From the NCBI GenBank assembly GCA_950295325.1, contig OX485805.1:2044501-2108500 (forward strand): a stretch of DNA of 64,000 nucleotides, in the 5' to 3' direction. Both the position numbers and the translations under genes were made by a program. Under the pieces are notes generated by a model that searched no databases, was not told the DNA's origin, and saw only the letters and a list, made by a program, of their open reading frames with translations. This DNA comes from Polytrichum commune. Its lineage: Eukaryota; Streptophyta; Polytrichopsida; Polytrichales; Polytrichaceae. How positions within the stretch are numbered: the stretch's first letter is position 1; each line of letters begins with the position of its first letter. Shown in pieces: positions 40,801-53,266 of this stretch.

Positions 40801-41103
40801 AAATAGAAGTCACATGACCATTGGTTATCAGTGAGGATACAAACAAGGTATTGGAAAAAGAAATCCCAAGCAAAATTAGCACAGGTTCATCTTCGCACAT
40901 GAAGAATGCGAATTCCAAAATTGGGGTTTCTTTGGACAACAAAATACCTTCTCATTTTACTTTTGCTTTTGAATCCATTATGGAATTGAACAAAGATACA
41001 CGTAAAGGTTTGACCTCCACGTTGGGAGTGACTGCAGTAACCGTATAAGATCCGATGGGCTATTCTAAAATAACTTTATGAGAAAAAGTGACTTGAGCAC
41101 AAT

Positions 41104-42168
41104 ATGCTCGAAAAATCTCTCCATAAATTCAAGAAAGATCTTCAAAGCACCATTGATGAGCTTCAAGGAAAGCATGTAGCACTCATGGACAACAATGCAC
41201 CAAGGGGATACTTTATAGGCGGCGCAAAATTTGGGAAAATTTGGTCGGAGCTTAAATCTCTTCATGCAAGTCACATAGCTTTAAGAGAAGCTTTTCAAAA
41301 CATTCGACTCCTACAAAATTCACATGCTTTTAAAATCTTGGATACAAAGAAGGGGAACACAATTCAAGAGGATAAATTAATTGACCTTACTACCTTGCTT
41401 TCTAGTGAAGTCAACAATCTACAAAGCATTGTACAAACCTTGGAACAACGTCTGAAATTGATGGAAATAAAAGAAGATTCATGAAAAAAAAATTAGCTCA
41501 AAAGCAATGCATACCCTTGATACACTTCATACTTATATGAAAAAATTAGACTCTTGCATCTTTAACTTTGAGACATCCATGATAACATCAAAGTATCATG
41601 ACACCTCTCATACGTCCAAGCTAGAAAGGGACATGGCCATACAACAAGACAAGTTAAAAAACCTTGAAAAAGATGCTACTCTATGGGTACCTAAACTCAA
41701 AAAGGATGGTGTAACATATTGTTTTCATGATCAAACAACACAACACGTCCGGGAATTATTAGAAAGGAAAAAACTTAGCCTACACTTAAAATTCTCTAAT
41801 ATGGAAGAAAATGAGCAAAGAAACACTCTTCAACTCACCCAAGAATTCCTACAACATATATTTGGGGGTATTTCACATATCTCAAAAGCCTGGAGGGTCA
41901 AAAAATTCAATTTAGCTAGACCTCATCCAATTATTTTCAAATGCCTCAATTGGGAGACAAAAAGTATGTACCTAAGAGATCACAAGAAACTTGTAGGTAC
42001 ATAAGCCAAACTTCATGAAAATAGAACAACGACTTTAAAAAACCAAAAATGGGAAAAAGTGAAAGAGCTTTGGAAGTCCGGGGAAATAATCAATATCATA
42101 TGTGGAGATATTTTCGTACTTCAAGATGAATTGAAAAATTGGTCAAGCAACATGACACACAAACCAAT
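41104..42168 (+). pseudogene. LINE ORF1 relic with RRM-like domain
   Basis: The first frame (41,104-41,484) is helical and coiled-coil-like. After a stop a second frame (41,507-42,004) continues with heptad-rich sequence and then the block RPHPIIFKCLNWETKSMYL (residues 138 onward), which has the shape of the RNA-binding C-terminal part of L1-type ORF1 proteins. A TAA at 42,002 interrupts it and the same frame goes on to 42,168. L1-type membership is inferred. Confidence 0.65.
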
Positions 42169-42169
42169 T

Positions 42170-44640
42170 TAATTGAACCAAAACCGGGGGACAAACCTCA
42201 ATCTTACAATTTTGTGCCCCATTTCATGTGCCACTTGGAACTGTAGAGGTTATTCTATTCTCAACAACATTCTAATAGCAAGTCTTTTTCCAACTATAGA
42301 TCTAATATTCTTAGCAGAAACTTGGGAGAAAGATGGAATAGGCATAGCAAAAATTCTCGGTTATAGTCATTTTTCCACTGCACGAGATGGATCTGGCAAC
42401 ATAAAATCCAACACCGCTACTTGAGGACATGGGGGTATTGTTATATTTATTAGAATGTCTATTTGCACATGGATATCATGTCTCCTCTCTTCTCACACAA
42501 ACACACATTTATGGATTAGGATCCACAAGGATATAGGTCTCCCCACAAAAATATTGGTATATGTTACTTTCCACCTGCTAGCGCCAAAAGCTACAAATCT
42601 ACAAATACAAGCCTTCATACTTTCGTTTTCATTAAGTTTGTTTACTATCAATCTTTAGGGGAGGTTTTTCTAGCACAAATTTTTAATGCTCAATCTAGTT
42701 CACACCAAGGACAAGACCTGCATCTTGATGACGATGGCATCAACCTCCTAGAGGTTCCTAGACCCCACTGGTTGAGAGAGTCCGATGGCATTGGCCATTA
42801 CAATGAATTTGGTCAATTTTTAATAGAAAATTTGTCCTTTGATGGCTTTGTAATTCTTAATGGGGTACATAGGTGATCCCAACTCCCTTCACAATTCTAT
42901 CTCCGATTTCTCCGTATGTAATAAACATCCCAATTCAAAGCCACCATTCCCTCTTCTTCAAATTAGGTCATAATATAGGATTGAGGCTTATAGCTCCGTC
43001 TAGTCAGGGCCAAGTTCTCCATCCCAATCCTAAGAAGGCAAACTGATATCCTCTCAATGTCAAACATGAACTCACTTTCATGCAAGGTGAGACATACACT
43101 TCATTACACAACCACACTCAAGCATGGCTACACTTGATACTACGCGCATCTCAACCTATCTTCTTTAAAAAGCTAGGTGGCAAACACCAAGGTAGATCAT
43201 CCAACACATGGTTTGATAGCGATTGTTGAGAGGCCCGGCAAAACTTCCATATGGTGTTAAATTCTAGTCACTCAAAAAATACCTCCATAATGGCTTTCAA
43301 AAATTACCGCATGATGATTTGGTATAAGAAATGTTTTTTTTTTCATTTTTTCATTTTTAATAAGTATTTTAAAATAAATTTATAAAAGTCCGAGAGGCCA
43401 ACACCAAAGCACATGATGCAGTTGACCACCTAGCAAGTTTTCCTGTCAAGTAGAGAGGAGATTTCACAGCCAGGAATCAAACCGCCAACCTCTTCCTTCA
43501 GATTTGGGTATCTCTCCACCATCATCCAATAGTTTAGGGTCGTCTTGGACCAAAAACGTTCTTACTTGGAGTGCAAAGAAAAGGAACTACATCTTCAACT
43601 CACAAGTATTTGTAGGTTGATGTCTCTATAATTGTTTTGTCGATTTCAAAAAAACTTTGGACACAATCCCACATGACAAGCATTGGGCATGCCTCCATCA
43701 ATGATGTGTACCACCTCATTTACAACATGTACATTGTAGTCTATGCAAAAGTTTGAATAAATGGCGACACACATGATGATGTAATGTCCGACTTTGGTGT
43801 TAACAAGGATGTCTCCTCTCTCACACTATTTAGCTTGTACATTGATGAACTTGAAACACGTTTGGACGAGATATTTATGGGGATTCTCTATTTTCATTTA
43901 ACAAAATGGTTGCCATTCTTCTTTATGTTGAGGATGTTGTTCTACTCTCTAAATCTGGAGTAGGCCTACAAAGACTTTTGAGCAAGCTATATAAGTTTTG
44001 CACTTTGTCTAGTCTTGAAGTCAATTTATCTAAGACTAAATTCATGATATTTGGCCACAATAAAAGGAAATTAAATCAAGAGGCATTTTACCTAGACAAG
44101 GACCCAATTGAGATAAATCATGAATATGAATACCTTGGAACTGTTTTTTTTATTCACATGGATACTTTGAGCCATCAAGTAAAAAACAAGAAATCACAGG
44201 TATGAAAGTCTTGATGGGCACTTTAAGGAAAGAAACGGTAGTCAGAGTCACATGTTGGGAATTCAAATCCCATCTATTCAAGGCTTTGGTGCTTCCGACT
44301 TTCACATGCGGCATTAAAATTTGGGGAGGCGACTTGAAAAACTCTAATTGAAAGGTTTCGGAGAAGGGCATGAAGATGTATATGATGTCTCATGTCAAAG
44401 TGCATTCTTCGACTAATTTGTGGGTTGAATTTGGAGAACTTTCCATAGAGTTACACACTCTCAAGCTCACTCTAGGCTTTCAACAATGGCTCACCTACCT
44501 ATCCTCCTCTTGGTTAGTTAGTAAAGCAACCTCACTTTCCGACACCTGGCCAAACATGGATTTAACACTTGGCACAAATCGACAACCATGTGGAAGACAT
44601 CATGGGGGCATCATGGGGTCTCTATCATTGGGACACCCTT
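42170..44640 (+). pseudogene. LINE ORF2 relic: endonuclease plus reverse transcriptase
   Basis: Endonuclease motifs: CATWNCRGYS and FLAETW near 42,229-42,325, and WLRESDGIGHYNEFGQFL near 42,770-42,830. Reverse transcriptase motifs: DTIPHDKHW near 43,654-43,680, LLYVEDVVLLSKSG (the YxDD box altered to YVED, 43,918-43,960), then LEVNLSKTKFMIFG and YEYLG. A downstream block HVKVHSSTNLWVEFGELSIE follows at 44,390-44,450. Changes to the catalytic box and multiple stops show it is dead. Confidence 0.85.
43333..43556 (-). mobile_element. tRNA-like SINE candidate, copy 3, nested in the LINE
   Basis: On the minus strand: CCCTAAACTATTGGATGATG, then GGCGGTTTGATTCCTGGCTG (box-B-like), CTCTCTACTTGACAGG, TTGCTAGGTGGTCAACTG, and an A-rich 3' tail (T-rich at 43,333-43,365 on plus). 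The LINE frame reads up to its left side (MIWYKK) and resumes on its right (LTWSAKKRNYIF), so it inserted into an older LINE. Confidence 0.6.
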
Positions 44641-45204
44641 GACAACCCAACCACATCTAAAATGACATACGAAAGGAGGCATTTTTTTTTTTGCTAAAGA
44701 GTTAATTCCTTCCATCTCTTAGGGAAGAAACTAGAATACCTCCACCTCAAGGATTTTCTCAAACACAAATGTGTACTATACTTGAAGCAACCATTGACAC
44801 CACCGCAACGCAAGATCATTGTAGCTTACTACACCTCAAAACATAGATTAGCCATTGAAATTGGGTGAAGATCAATTAGTATCCCTATCTCTAGAGATAC
44901 TAGACTATGCCACTTTTGATCCTATAATGCAGTTGAAAATGAGGCACATTTTGTGTTGAAATGTCCCCTATATAAGCCTATTAAAGATAAGTTTCCATCA
45001 TTATTTGAGAATGTAGTCCTAGGGAACCTCAAGTTTTGCCTTCAATTGGACCACCAAGTTGACATTAGCCTCTACCACACGGAGGTTACTGCACTTTGCC
45101 ACTCTAGAGAATTAGTTGGTTTGAAACCATATTGATGTACTTTCAGCCCATTAGCCTTTTAGGCTTCCCGGACTTTAAAATCGATTCATTTCATTGGCTT
45201 GAAC

Positions 45205-45610
45205 TTTGTACTAGTCTTGCAACACTTGGATGGCTCCTTGACAAATTCCATCTGGAACAACTATGATAAGCTCTTGCTCAAAATCTTGAGCTATCTCTGT
45301 GAAATAGATTAGGGATGTCATGAGTATGAGCTCTCATTTTGTGGACCCTAAGTCAATGGGCTTTCAAGCATTGTTTAGTTTTTATTTACTTATTTAATTA
45401 ACTATGTTTTTATATAGCGTATCATTCCCCCTTTGATATCTTAGTTTGAGCATAGTCACTTTATATTTATTCAAACTAATGAGAGCTTGAAGATTAGTCA
45501 AGTTGTCAATCAATTTGAGCTATGCATGAAAGCTTGTGAACTCCAAGTATCATACTTCTGAAAATTGCAAGTTTGAGCTCTCCACTCAAGCTCTAAGTGG
45601 AAAGGAGACT
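45205..45610. mobile_element. Dispersed repeat, relative of the GGPPS intron-2 element
   Basis: It aligns with 37,805-38,254 (TGATATCT(T/C)A…TTTGAGCAT, GAGAGCTTGAAGATT). It sits immediately after the LINE tail. Confidence 0.65.
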
Positions 45611-46041
45611 TGAGATTGTTGATTTTCCTTAGTAGGAAAGTTTAGACTTGCATGATGGCTAATGGAAATGGTCTAAGGTTGGACCCATCCACTTGTATAA
45701 GCTTTATCCCACGGAGCCACCTACCTCAAAGGAAATCCTTAAGAAATAACGCAACAAGGTCTTATTAACTATGATACAATTTTCCTTATATGTACACATT
45801 AACTCCAATGAACTTCATTGACATGTTTGAATGGATTCATGAAGCCATCCTCAACCTCTCCATTTACCATTTGAGGACAAACATGTCCCACCTGAATGAC
45901 AATAAGGTAGATGTACCCAATTTGGTGTGTAATCTTAAATGGACATCAACATTTCGTTGGGTGTGAATCCAAACAATGAACACCAAAAATACATTTGTTA
46001 AAAGGAGATTCAATTACATACTCAAAATTTATTAACCATTC

Positions 46042-46091
<50 letters not shown>

Positions 46092-46590
46092 CCTTCAATA
46101 AATCAGAGAATCTTCACTTTGACTTTGAATTGGATATTCATACAAGCTCTGAAAATTATGAGGAAATGGCTACAGACATGAGTTGGATTAACTATCAATC
46201 ATCTTGCACTAAAGGTGTGTTTCAAATATTACGAGAAGTGGGTGCAAAGAGAAAAGTGTCCGTTTAAGACCCGCTTACCTTAAAGCGAAACACATGAACG
46301 AGTCCTTCCTACATTTTAGTTCCACAAGTTGGCAAGTTTGGTCCCATCCACTTGTACGCTAGCAGTCACGTATGGGTGGGAGTTAGGGGAGAAAACTACA
46401 AATGTCGCTTCCATACGTAAACTCACTTTATTCAAATATCGAAGACTAAGGTCCCCATCACCTCCAAGGGACGGCCTCGAGAACCAAGAATTCCTCCGAG
46501 ACTTGGTCATTTCTTGAAGATCAAGTCGCCACCACATAGGCAACTAACAACCGCAACCAAAGTGTGATAGAACTTTGGAACGGCATATGC
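45611..46590. other. Intergenic DNA with an (AG)n microsatellite
   Basis: (AG)n at 46,043-46,089. No gene is supported. Confidence 0.5.
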
Positions 46591-46591
46591 A

Positions 46592-47310
46592 CTAAGCACA
46601 TAAGTCGTGTGGCCCTATTGTTAGTATCGTGGGGCACTTCTATATCCACATAATTTTTTGACCGTTAAATCGGCTCGGGAATTGTCTCGTCCAATTAGCA
46701 ATTGCAAACCACATACATTGTCATCTTCAAGGGGGTGGATCAGAATTGAGATGCAAAAGTCATAACAAGTCACAATGAACCTAGATTCTCTTTGTGGGCC
46801 CAAGTGATGACATAGGCGCTCCAAGTTATGTATACAATTGAACTTAGAACGGTGTTTATATTTTGAACACACGGTCCAATCTCATCACGACATGTGTCTT
46901 TTGGGTATTTGTTCTTAACTACAAGCTTTGCCATGTAAGCTTACCACTCAAATTAGTACATAAGGTGTGTGGCTCTATTGCTAGGCACTTCTGAATCCAC
47001 ATAGTGTTTTGACCGTTGAAACCAACTCAAGTAACGTCTCATTCAATTCGCAATTGCAAATCACGGACATTGTCATTTTCAATTGTCCGAATAAAAACTT
47101 GAGATGGAAAAATCTTAACAAATCAAAGTGAAGATTTCTCTAAGTGGGTGCAAATGATGACATAGGCACTCCAAATTATGTTAATAATTGAACCTAAAAT
47201 GATGTCTATATTCTGAACACACAGTGCAATCTCATCACAACATGTGTCTCTTGGGTGTCCGTTCTTTAACTAAAAACCTTGCCATATAAGCTTACCACTA
47301 AATAGGCACG
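46592..47310. repeat. Tandem duplication, period 360 bp
   Basis: TAAGTCGTGTGGCCCTATTG at 46,601 and TAAGGTGTGTGGCTCTATTG at 46,961 are exactly 360 bp apart. The copies stay aligned to near 47,310 (shared ATGATGACATAGGC, ATCTCATCAC, TAAGCTTACCACT). A weaker third relative seems to occur near 49,480-49,600. Confidence 0.85.
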
Positions 47311-47614
47311 TGTCCGATTAAGAAGAGCGACCACATAAGGCCCACACACCTTATGTAACTTATAACCAAGCGGGAAGCGACACGTATGGGTGGTTAAATT
47401 CAACCTCAACTGCCCCGCTCAAAGAGCCTTATCTTATCCACAAGGATTGAATTAAATTAGCAAGTTGCCCCCAACCCCAAAAAACGCACACACACACACA
47501 CACAATGATCATCTCCAAGTTTGGGGAGCAATAACGGGAACCCCGACAACCACAAACCTTTTGAACACATTGGAGAAGATGGCAAAAAACTTGTGTCTCT
47601 ATTCTTTCATCCTC
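47311..47614. other. Intergenic DNA with a CA microsatellite
   Basis: A short (CA)n lies at about 47,487-47,503. Nothing else is supported. Confidence 0.45.
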
Positions 47615-47777
47615 CATAACATTATTAAGCAATGTGCATTCGTTCATGTGGGCCCGAGAATATATATCATGGGATGTTGCACTTAGTGCATATTCAACAA
47701 GTGCATTAGCTGCAACATCCCATGGTTACATTCTTGAAGCCCACATGAACAAACACACACTGCTTAATAATGTTATG
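47615..47777. mobile_element. Foldback MITE, CATAACA…AAGCAGTGT family, copy 2
   Basis: A 163-bp foldback beginning CATAACATTATTAAGCAATG and ending CATTGCTTAATAATGTTATG-like (…CTGCTTAATAATGTTATG). Arms carry GTTCATGTGGGC and CATGGGATGTTGCA. It is closely related to 25,740-25,905. Confidence 0.85.
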
Positions 47778-47801
47778 TCTAGGTGCAAGTGTATGAAGTA
47801 G

Positions 47802-47839
<38 letters not shown>

Positions 47840-49171
47840 AAGATGTGTGCTCAAACATCATAGATAATGGTCAAGCTAATGAAAAAAATGAACATTTTTT
47901 TTTGGGTCAAAAGTGAATATTTGTTACAAATTAGTTTGATAGTTTCCTATAAATGTATACATACATACATACATATCCTATAAACATATCCTATCCAAGG
48001 CTCTTTAGAACCACCTCTTTTTGTTGAGTCCACTACCCTAAATAGTCCAATTACTGTGGGCCACAATAATTTTCCGGAGCCCATGGTCACACTATGAATC
48101 TACCGACACTATACACTATAATTAGTGTAATGCGAAAAGAAGTCCTCATACAAAAATTGCTTTCCCTTATGCATGCAAAAAACCATCTTCTATTCATCAA
48201 CTTAGTGTCACGGTGATTACCTAACCTATTTTGGGTCATTTCCCCCGCTCGCTACGGGTAACTATCCACATGTTGATTCAATTCCACCTACAAGTGGCGC
48301 TTCTTCCCGTGGCTCACATGATTAAACGACACGAGACGATGAATAGAAGATTTTTATTTTTATTTTTTAAACTCCGGTTCTAGTGCCCCCATACCATGGG
48401 ACCCGGATGGGATTTCGAGGGCATGTTAATTGGGGGGGGGGGGGGGGTGGATTACTAGGGTTGAACTTCCGCCGCTCTTGGACCAACAAAGCTCCCAACA
48501 CAACTTGGAGATAAGTTGCCCAACACAACACCAAGGCATTGTATTGATGCACCCACTAAGCTAGCATTGACCAATTCTCAAGCATTGCAAGCTCACATGT
48601 ATAGGCCGTAAAGATTAGTGTTAGCTCATGTGTTGTAATAGGTCATGAAGATTAATGCTAGCTCATTTGTATAGGTGTAAGTTGAGGATTGGTTTGTGTA
48701 AGTTGAGGATCCTATACTTGTCATCAATCCCACATGTCACTCTATTGTGAAGTAATTACAACACCGAGCCCTAGAAAATGTTCATTGAAGGATTGAAGGC
48801 TATTGTGTGATTGGGCTACCGCATATTCCAACACATGGAAATATGATTCAAGCAATAGCCCCCCCCCCCAAATAAGGAATGGATAGGGGCATTACTCGGA
48901 TGACTTTGTAAATGACATACTTTTGCGTTGGAAATCGCGATTTGGGATGGCGTTGGGGTGATTAAAAGCATGTAGGGAGTTGTCTTCCGTCATTGGGAAA
49001 TAAGTGAATCTATCATGGTAGTAAGAGTTCATATTTCCGTCACTAATATAGGATGATTGTCTTATACGCATATTTTGGTAGTGGATTTTGTGATATTTGT
49101 TACTCTTTTAATGTCTTTTTCTTGTTGCAAAGTGTTGCACATGTTCTTTTTCATATTCACTTTATTATCAA

Positions 49172-49210
<39 letters not shown>

Positions 49211-50800
49211 GTTGGTCCTTGAAAACCCTCAAACCTATTTCAAAGCACATATGAAAACCAATTATGAATCAAAGGTTCTCATTTTGAGTTTCAAAATTGA
49301 TGTAGAGATGCAAACATTATAAGGGTCCAAAGCAAAGATTAGTTTTCTTCTCAAACAATCACATATGACATCTCAATTATGTTCAGTATTGATCCTAGAA
49401 TGCTTAATGTATCTTGGGCACAAACTCCAATCTCATTTTCTTGTGGAAATCCATTCTTCATTAGGGCCTTGCTATATCAATCAAATTTAAGGCGTGCGGC
49501 CTTATTGTGGGCACATCCAACTCCACAAATAATTTGCTGGGTTGGATTGAATTGGGATTTATCTCATCTTGTTAGCAATTGTGATTCATCTAAAGTTTGT
49601 GATTTCAACTTTCAAGGAAAAGTTATAAGAGATCAACTCTCTCTCTCTCTCTCTCTCTCTCTACTATGATATTAAAACTTTTGATTATAAACCTTCACAA
49701 TATACACCTAGCAAATGTCCTCTTTATAAATAGTCGACTATATGCTCATGAGATCCTTAATATACATATGAAAAGTGGTCATGCTTATCATGTTGGAAAT
49801 GTAACAAGGATGTAGATGAATGGAGCAAACTAACCATAGTTACAGCCATGACACACGTCTCTAACCCATGATAAAAATAGGGTTTGGAAGAACTTACCAT
49901 AGGTAAGAACTCCAATATAAACCTTTAACCCTAAGAGGAGCTTTTTTTACCATTTACACAAGCGTAAGGTGGGGTAACTTTGTGAATATTCACTGGAGTA
50001 ATAGATACATATGGAAAGTGAGGGAAACTAGGGTTAATCACCAAGAGGAGTTCTCTACTTGGAATGACCCAATCATGGCTAAGGAACAAGTTTGAACACC
50101 CACATGTCATTCTGCAATGAGTGTTATAATTTGAAATACTACAATGCATTTGATGTAGCTTAAATGTGTGCGACATGGATAACAATTAGGTTATGCTGTT
50201 ATTTACCTCATGTACGTAACTAATTCTCAAATGTTTGTTTGTTGGTTGCATGGGCACAGGTGAGGCATGCCCTTCACACTTTCAATACAATGATGTACTA
50301 TGATTATGACATTTGATGTATATTTTTTGGCTGACGCAGCTCGGCTTCCGAACCGTACGTGAGGTTACTAGGAATATTTCCCTTCTAAGTACTCCATATA
50401 TGTGGTGAATTACCTATATATACTTTGAGGTGAAATATGAAGATACATGATTAAACTTCCAAGGTATGGAATACTCAAAATCAAATTTTTGTTGTTGAAT
50501 ACCATTTGATAGCAGAAACCCTAAGTAAGGTACATATTCTTGCAAAGCAAAGTAGGGTATGACACAACATGTCTATATTGCACAACACATACAGTTAGAT
50601 ATGATGGCAAACAACTTCATTATGCAAGTTGTTATTGTGTAACCAAGTAGGGAGATGCGATAGAGATAGAAAGAGCTGTGTGGAAATTCCCGCCCACCCA
50701 CCCTTGTATTGCAATGAGGAAGATATTGAAGGATTTGGCCTCTGAAAAGAGGAAGTTCAAGCTTTGCAAAAAGTTTTGAAAAGTCAGCTCTCTCATAGAC
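47778..50800. other. Gene-free DNA rich in CT microsatellites
   Basis: (TC)n runs at 47,804-47,838, 49,174-49,207 and 49,636-49,662. A (CATA)n run lies at about 47,960-47,984. G- or C-runs at 48,432-48,448 and 48,861-48,870. A short block at 50,334-50,372 resembles an organellar group II intron end. No protein gene is recognised. Confidence 0.45.
50334..50372 (-). other. Possible organellar group II intron fragment
   Basis: The minus strand reads CCTCACGTACGGTTCGGAAG followed by CCGAGC. The CTCACGTACGGTTC string is typical of organellar and bacterial group II introns. It is embedded in ordinary AT-rich nuclear DNA, so it would be a tiny organelle-derived insertion. The match is short and from memory. 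Confidence 0.3.
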
Positions 50801-50808
50801 CTCCCAAT

Positions 50809-51381
50809 CCCAAGGGTGGACTCTTCATACCACGCACAAACTAACGTGAGTGTAAGAAGGGACATTATTTGAGGCATTAGCGCAGATAATATACATAAGA
50901 GAGAGGTATTATTTTTCTCTAGTGTGTACATCTAATAAGGTTGTTGATGTTTTTGAAGATAAGGTAGATGTACAAAAAGGGTCCCTTAGGTTTTCACAAA
51001 CTAGAGGCTCTTGGAGCACTCATTGGCTTCCTTTTGAGTTATGCTTTCCGGTTTATGCCTAAGTTATTGTGCTCTTGTCTTTGCTTGTTTGATACAATCA
51101 TTGAGTTACATGCTATGGATGAAAATGATTTTTTCATAAGAAAGTGAAAGTGGATTCCATGTTTAATCAAGGCCTATTTAGTTTATGCTATATATATATA
51201 TAGTGGAGGCATTTATCACATTAATTGAAAAGCTTAGTATAAATACACAAGTCCATTTCCTAGCATGCCATTAGTACTTATACACTTGCTTTATTCTATA
51301 AACATCTCGTATATAGGGGTTTTATTTCATTGTAACCCATGCATGTCATTTAGGTGTCCAATGAAGAGTTCATCCCTTGGG
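50809..51381. mobile_element. Non-autonomous hAT-like element, copy 2, with 8-bp TSD
   Basis: Inverted ends CCCAAGGGTGGACTCTTCAT and the complement of CCCAAGGGATGAACTCTTCAT (first 20 shown approximately). Exact CTCCCAAT target-site duplications flank it at 50,801-50,808 and 51,382-51,389. The interior is collinear with 3767-4482 (for example GAGAGGTATTA, CTAGTGTGTACATCT, TAGAGGCTCTTGGAG, TTGAGTTACATGCTATG). It is 573 bp against 716 bp, so it has lost interior DNA. Confidence 0.85.
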
Positions 51382-51389
51382 CTCCCAAT

Positions 51390-51964
51390 AATGTTTACTT
51401 TGCATTTAGAGCACAATGTCCAAGTTCAACTTAATATGTAATCATGTTGTTGTGTTTACTTGATTTATATATATTGAGTGCATTGAGTATATTGAGTATA
51501 TTGAGTATATTGAGTATACAATGTTGTCAACAATGGCCGAATTTCCAACTTAACAAAAAGTTATGCTAAATATGGACTCAATATGATAGAGCAAATAAAA
51601 CAACATATCAATACTTGTTGGGGGTTTGTATAAATTGTCACATATCCCATATAAGGACAACCTTGGTCCTTGAAGGTGGTGGACACCCATATTTGAGAGG
51701 TAAATGGCAATGTTTGTAATTATATGTTGAGAGGATTGTTAAATCGATCATGTAGTCTGTTAAAATGACCGTAGAGATGCATCATGCAGTCACATGACTT
51801 GTAGAAATTGGAATTTTCATTGCACACATGAAGAGGAGCAAGGTATTAGCTTTGTGTTAGAATGAATAAACTTGGTCAACTTGAAAGACAAGTCAGAGCC
51901 TAGTTGACATCTTACATATTGACTATGGTCGTTTTAATTAGTGTATGATAGGTTTGATAATCCC

Positions 51965-52030
<66 letters not shown>

Positions 52031-53160
52031 TGAAATATAGAAAAAATTGAGCTCATATAAAATCATGTATTCTCAAATACATACCATGTATATCTAATCA
52101 CCATTGTCACATATAACCTTATCATCATTTCCTTTTTATTATGGGTTGTGCTATCACATAGATTCAATACCAGAGTCCAAATAAATATACTTTATTTACT
52201 TGTTGGAGCCCATAGAAATTGTTATTTATCCCATATGAACATACCTTTGGCCTTTTGAGGGTTGAGAAGTGTGATCACAAAAGGTCCACACACCTTACCT
52301 CGCTTTATCTTACAATCTTAAGGCCCATTCCCACATGGCTTTACCAAATAACAAAAGTTTTCTTGAAAACCGAGTAAAGCTCTCTCGGGTATGGTGAAGG
52401 CACCCGGCTATCCCGGTGCACCTACAAGAACTTGCTCCTAGAGATTTTCAAGTAGGTTCTAGTTAAGTAGCTTTCACACGTGTTGATTGTTTTATCTACC
52501 GAGCAATGACATGTTAGATAGTTTTTGAAGCAAAGCCAAATGCCTTACCACCCATCTATCTTATCATCGGTTTTTATTAATGAAGCTCCTTAATTACGCC
52601 CTCATAGCTAAAATTAAAAGCAACCAATCACAAGGGCCAGAGGCGGCATTTTAAAGGTCCTACATTCTTGCCTCATCTCTAGGTATCAATGGGAGGGTCG
52701 GTGCTTGAGGTTTAAAGCCTCTGTTTTCAAACCATGCCACGTCCTTTGCCAACTAGTCTCAAGACTAGATAACATCGAAGGTGTGGAGGCCAGGTTTTTA
52801 GAACGAACTTTTAGGCTAAGCTAAAGACAGGTGAGAAGGAGGCATTAATGAACTACATACCACACAAAAAGAGAATGAATGACGAGCTACAATAGCAGTG
52901 AGACATCCATCAACTCTTGCGCGTTATCATGGATGTACACTATAAATTATGGATGAATTACTCCTCTCCACTTGGATGAGCCACCGGTTGCGTTGCCTTC
53001 CCTACTTACTGTAAGACGGGGACTCCGTTCAGGCTTGATTTTGTATTTCAGAACGACAAGTACGCATGAAATTATAGACACCAATTTGTCTCCCGAAGCA
53101 CCGATCACTTGATTTGCTCCCCCACTTCGTCGTCCAAATCATGGATTAAATGCTTCAAAG
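51390..53160. other. Gene-free DNA with AT/GT and TTGAGTATA repeats
   Basis: (TTGAGTATA)n at about 51,475-51,519. (AT)n followed by (GT)n at 51,965-52,027. No gene is supported. Confidence 0.5.
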
Positions 53161-53165
53161 TTTTT

Positions 53166-53266
53166 GACGCCGATCGATCTTTATACAACTCTCGTGCCTT
53201 GTCAAAATGGCTTCAAAACCGCGCACAGACAAAGCAAGAAGAGTTGTAGAAAGATCGATCGGCATC
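53166..53266. repeat. Long inverted repeat upstream of the BAG gene
   Basis: Arm 53,166-53,202 and arm 53,229-53,266 are near-perfect complements (core GATCGATCTTTATACAACTC against GAGTTGTAGAAAGATCGATC), separated by about 26 bases. It could be a decayed foldback element, an extruding palindrome or an RNA hairpin. A TATA-like TTTATACAA lies in the left arm at about 53,180. Confidence 0.7.

Larger units (their letters stand above)
41104..45198 (+). mobile_element. Decayed non-LTR retrotransposon (LINE) with nested SINE-like insert
   Basis: In order: ORF1-like frames (41,104-42,168), an endonuclease (42,170-42,900), reverse transcriptase (43,600-44,205), a downstream RT-C region (44,340-44,640) and a C-terminal zinc-ribbon-like end (…FCSYNAVENEAHFVLKCPLY…, about 44,910-44,975). 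It closes with an ACTTTAAAATC…ATTTCATT tail near 45,170-45,198. Many stops and frameshifts make it inactive. A SINE-like copy interrupts the polymerase region at 43,333-43,556. The 5' border may lie slightly upstream, near 40,820. No target-site duplication was identified. Confidence 0.88.

Noticed and set aside
47804-49662. A CRISPR-like array of CT repeats
   Set aside because: These are separate dinucleotide microsatellites in plant nuclear DNA, without direct repeats and spacers.
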